Assembly (NCBI RefSeq): GCF_900637685.1
Contig: NZ_LR134388.1
Location: forward strand, 4,096,934-4,160,933
Source: Legionella sainthelensi
Lineage (GTDB): Bacteria > Pseudomonadota > Gammaproteobacteria > Legionellales > Legionellaceae
DNA length: 64,000 bases
Direction of reading: 5' to 3'
Numbering within the stretch: the first letter of the stretch is position 1; every line of letters begins with the position of its first letter. Positions 63,996 to 64,000 of this stretch are shown in pieces. A program made the translations under genes and the position numbers. The notes under the pieces were generated by a model. The model searched no databases, was not told the origin of the DNA, and saw only the letters and a list, made by a program, of their open reading frames with translations.

Positions 63996-64000
63996 ATGTT
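63996..64000 (+). CDS. dnaA: probable start of dnaA (only five bases in window)
   Basis: GATGAGGAGTT ends just before an ATG at 63996-63998, a strong ribosome-binding site and start. Only two further bases are visible, so identity rests on position: plus-strand, divergent from rpmH-rnpA-yidD-yidC-mnmE, and downstream of DnaA boxes. This is inference. Confidence 0.45.

Noticed and set aside
1..64000. CRISPR arrays, rRNA, tRNA genes, insertion sequences and integrases
   Set aside because: Searched by eye; no regular repeat-spacer pattern, no transposase motif and no clear tRNA was seen.

Overview
The window is AT-rich and reads as the left flank of a chromosomal replication origin of a Legionella-like gammaproteobacterium. 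It ends in the conserved block mnmE-yidC-yidD-rnpA-rpmH, then an AT-rich region with DnaA boxes, then an ATG with a strong ribosome-binding site at position 63996 where dnaA would start. The gene set (split tat genes, ankyrin-like and LRR proteins, many lineage-restricted proteins with polar C-termini) fits Legionella; the genus call is inference from family recognition, not from a database search. Layout: 1-643 holds a DUF2975 membrane protein and its HTH regulator. 813-4261 is ubiE-ubiJ-ubiB-tatA-tatB (ubiquinone synthesis and twin-arginine export). 4325-8000 holds two unknown genes and mltB-msrBA-GNAT (cell wall and methionine sulfoxide repair). 8321-12295 holds a di-haem cytochrome, a LysR regulator and a divergent FAD oxidoreductase. 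12436-20057 is a minus-strand run: rsmA, a TraI_2-like protein where apaG often lies, apaH, and an overlapping tripartite efflux system (TolC-like, MacA-like, MacB-like ATPase and permease). 20251-21439 carries panD and tatC. 21530-37785 is mostly accessory: a 40-residue-repeat ankyrin-like protein, two tandem paralogues with a possible clan CD cysteine-protease core, a phosphoribosyltransferase, a CapA-like gene, a universal stress protein, decayed genes, an LRR protein, two TPM proteins and pdxH. 38071-43070 is the conserved rsmI / lpoA-yraN-diaA-dolP block, with dolP duplicated. 43144-59177 is accessory: a large P450, a low-complexity membrane protein with an internal duplication, a cytosolic hybrid histidine kinase, a 2317-residue NRPS-PKS and a membrane protein. 

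The best candidate for an undescribed system is the NRPS-PKS with the kinase 37 bp downstream on the same strand. Its order is A-PCP-KS-AT-KR-ACP-TE with no condensation domain, so it should load one amino acid, extend it once with malonyl-CoA, reduce the ketone and release the product. The hand-read A-domain code is valine-like, which predicts a statine-type gamma-amino-beta-hydroxy acid or its lactam. Pairing with a soluble PAS-containing hybrid kinase suggests a self-made signal, which is inference. 

A strong caution: at least six genes (ubiE, a GNAT, a CapA-like gene, a DUF4239 gene, an alpha/beta hydrolase, a large membrane protein) are each broken by what looks like one missing base, nearly always in a homopolymer. 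That pattern fits consensus error in a long-read assembly better than true decay. One DUF6629 gene has an in-frame stop and a GHKL ATPase gene has several lesions; these look more like real decay.
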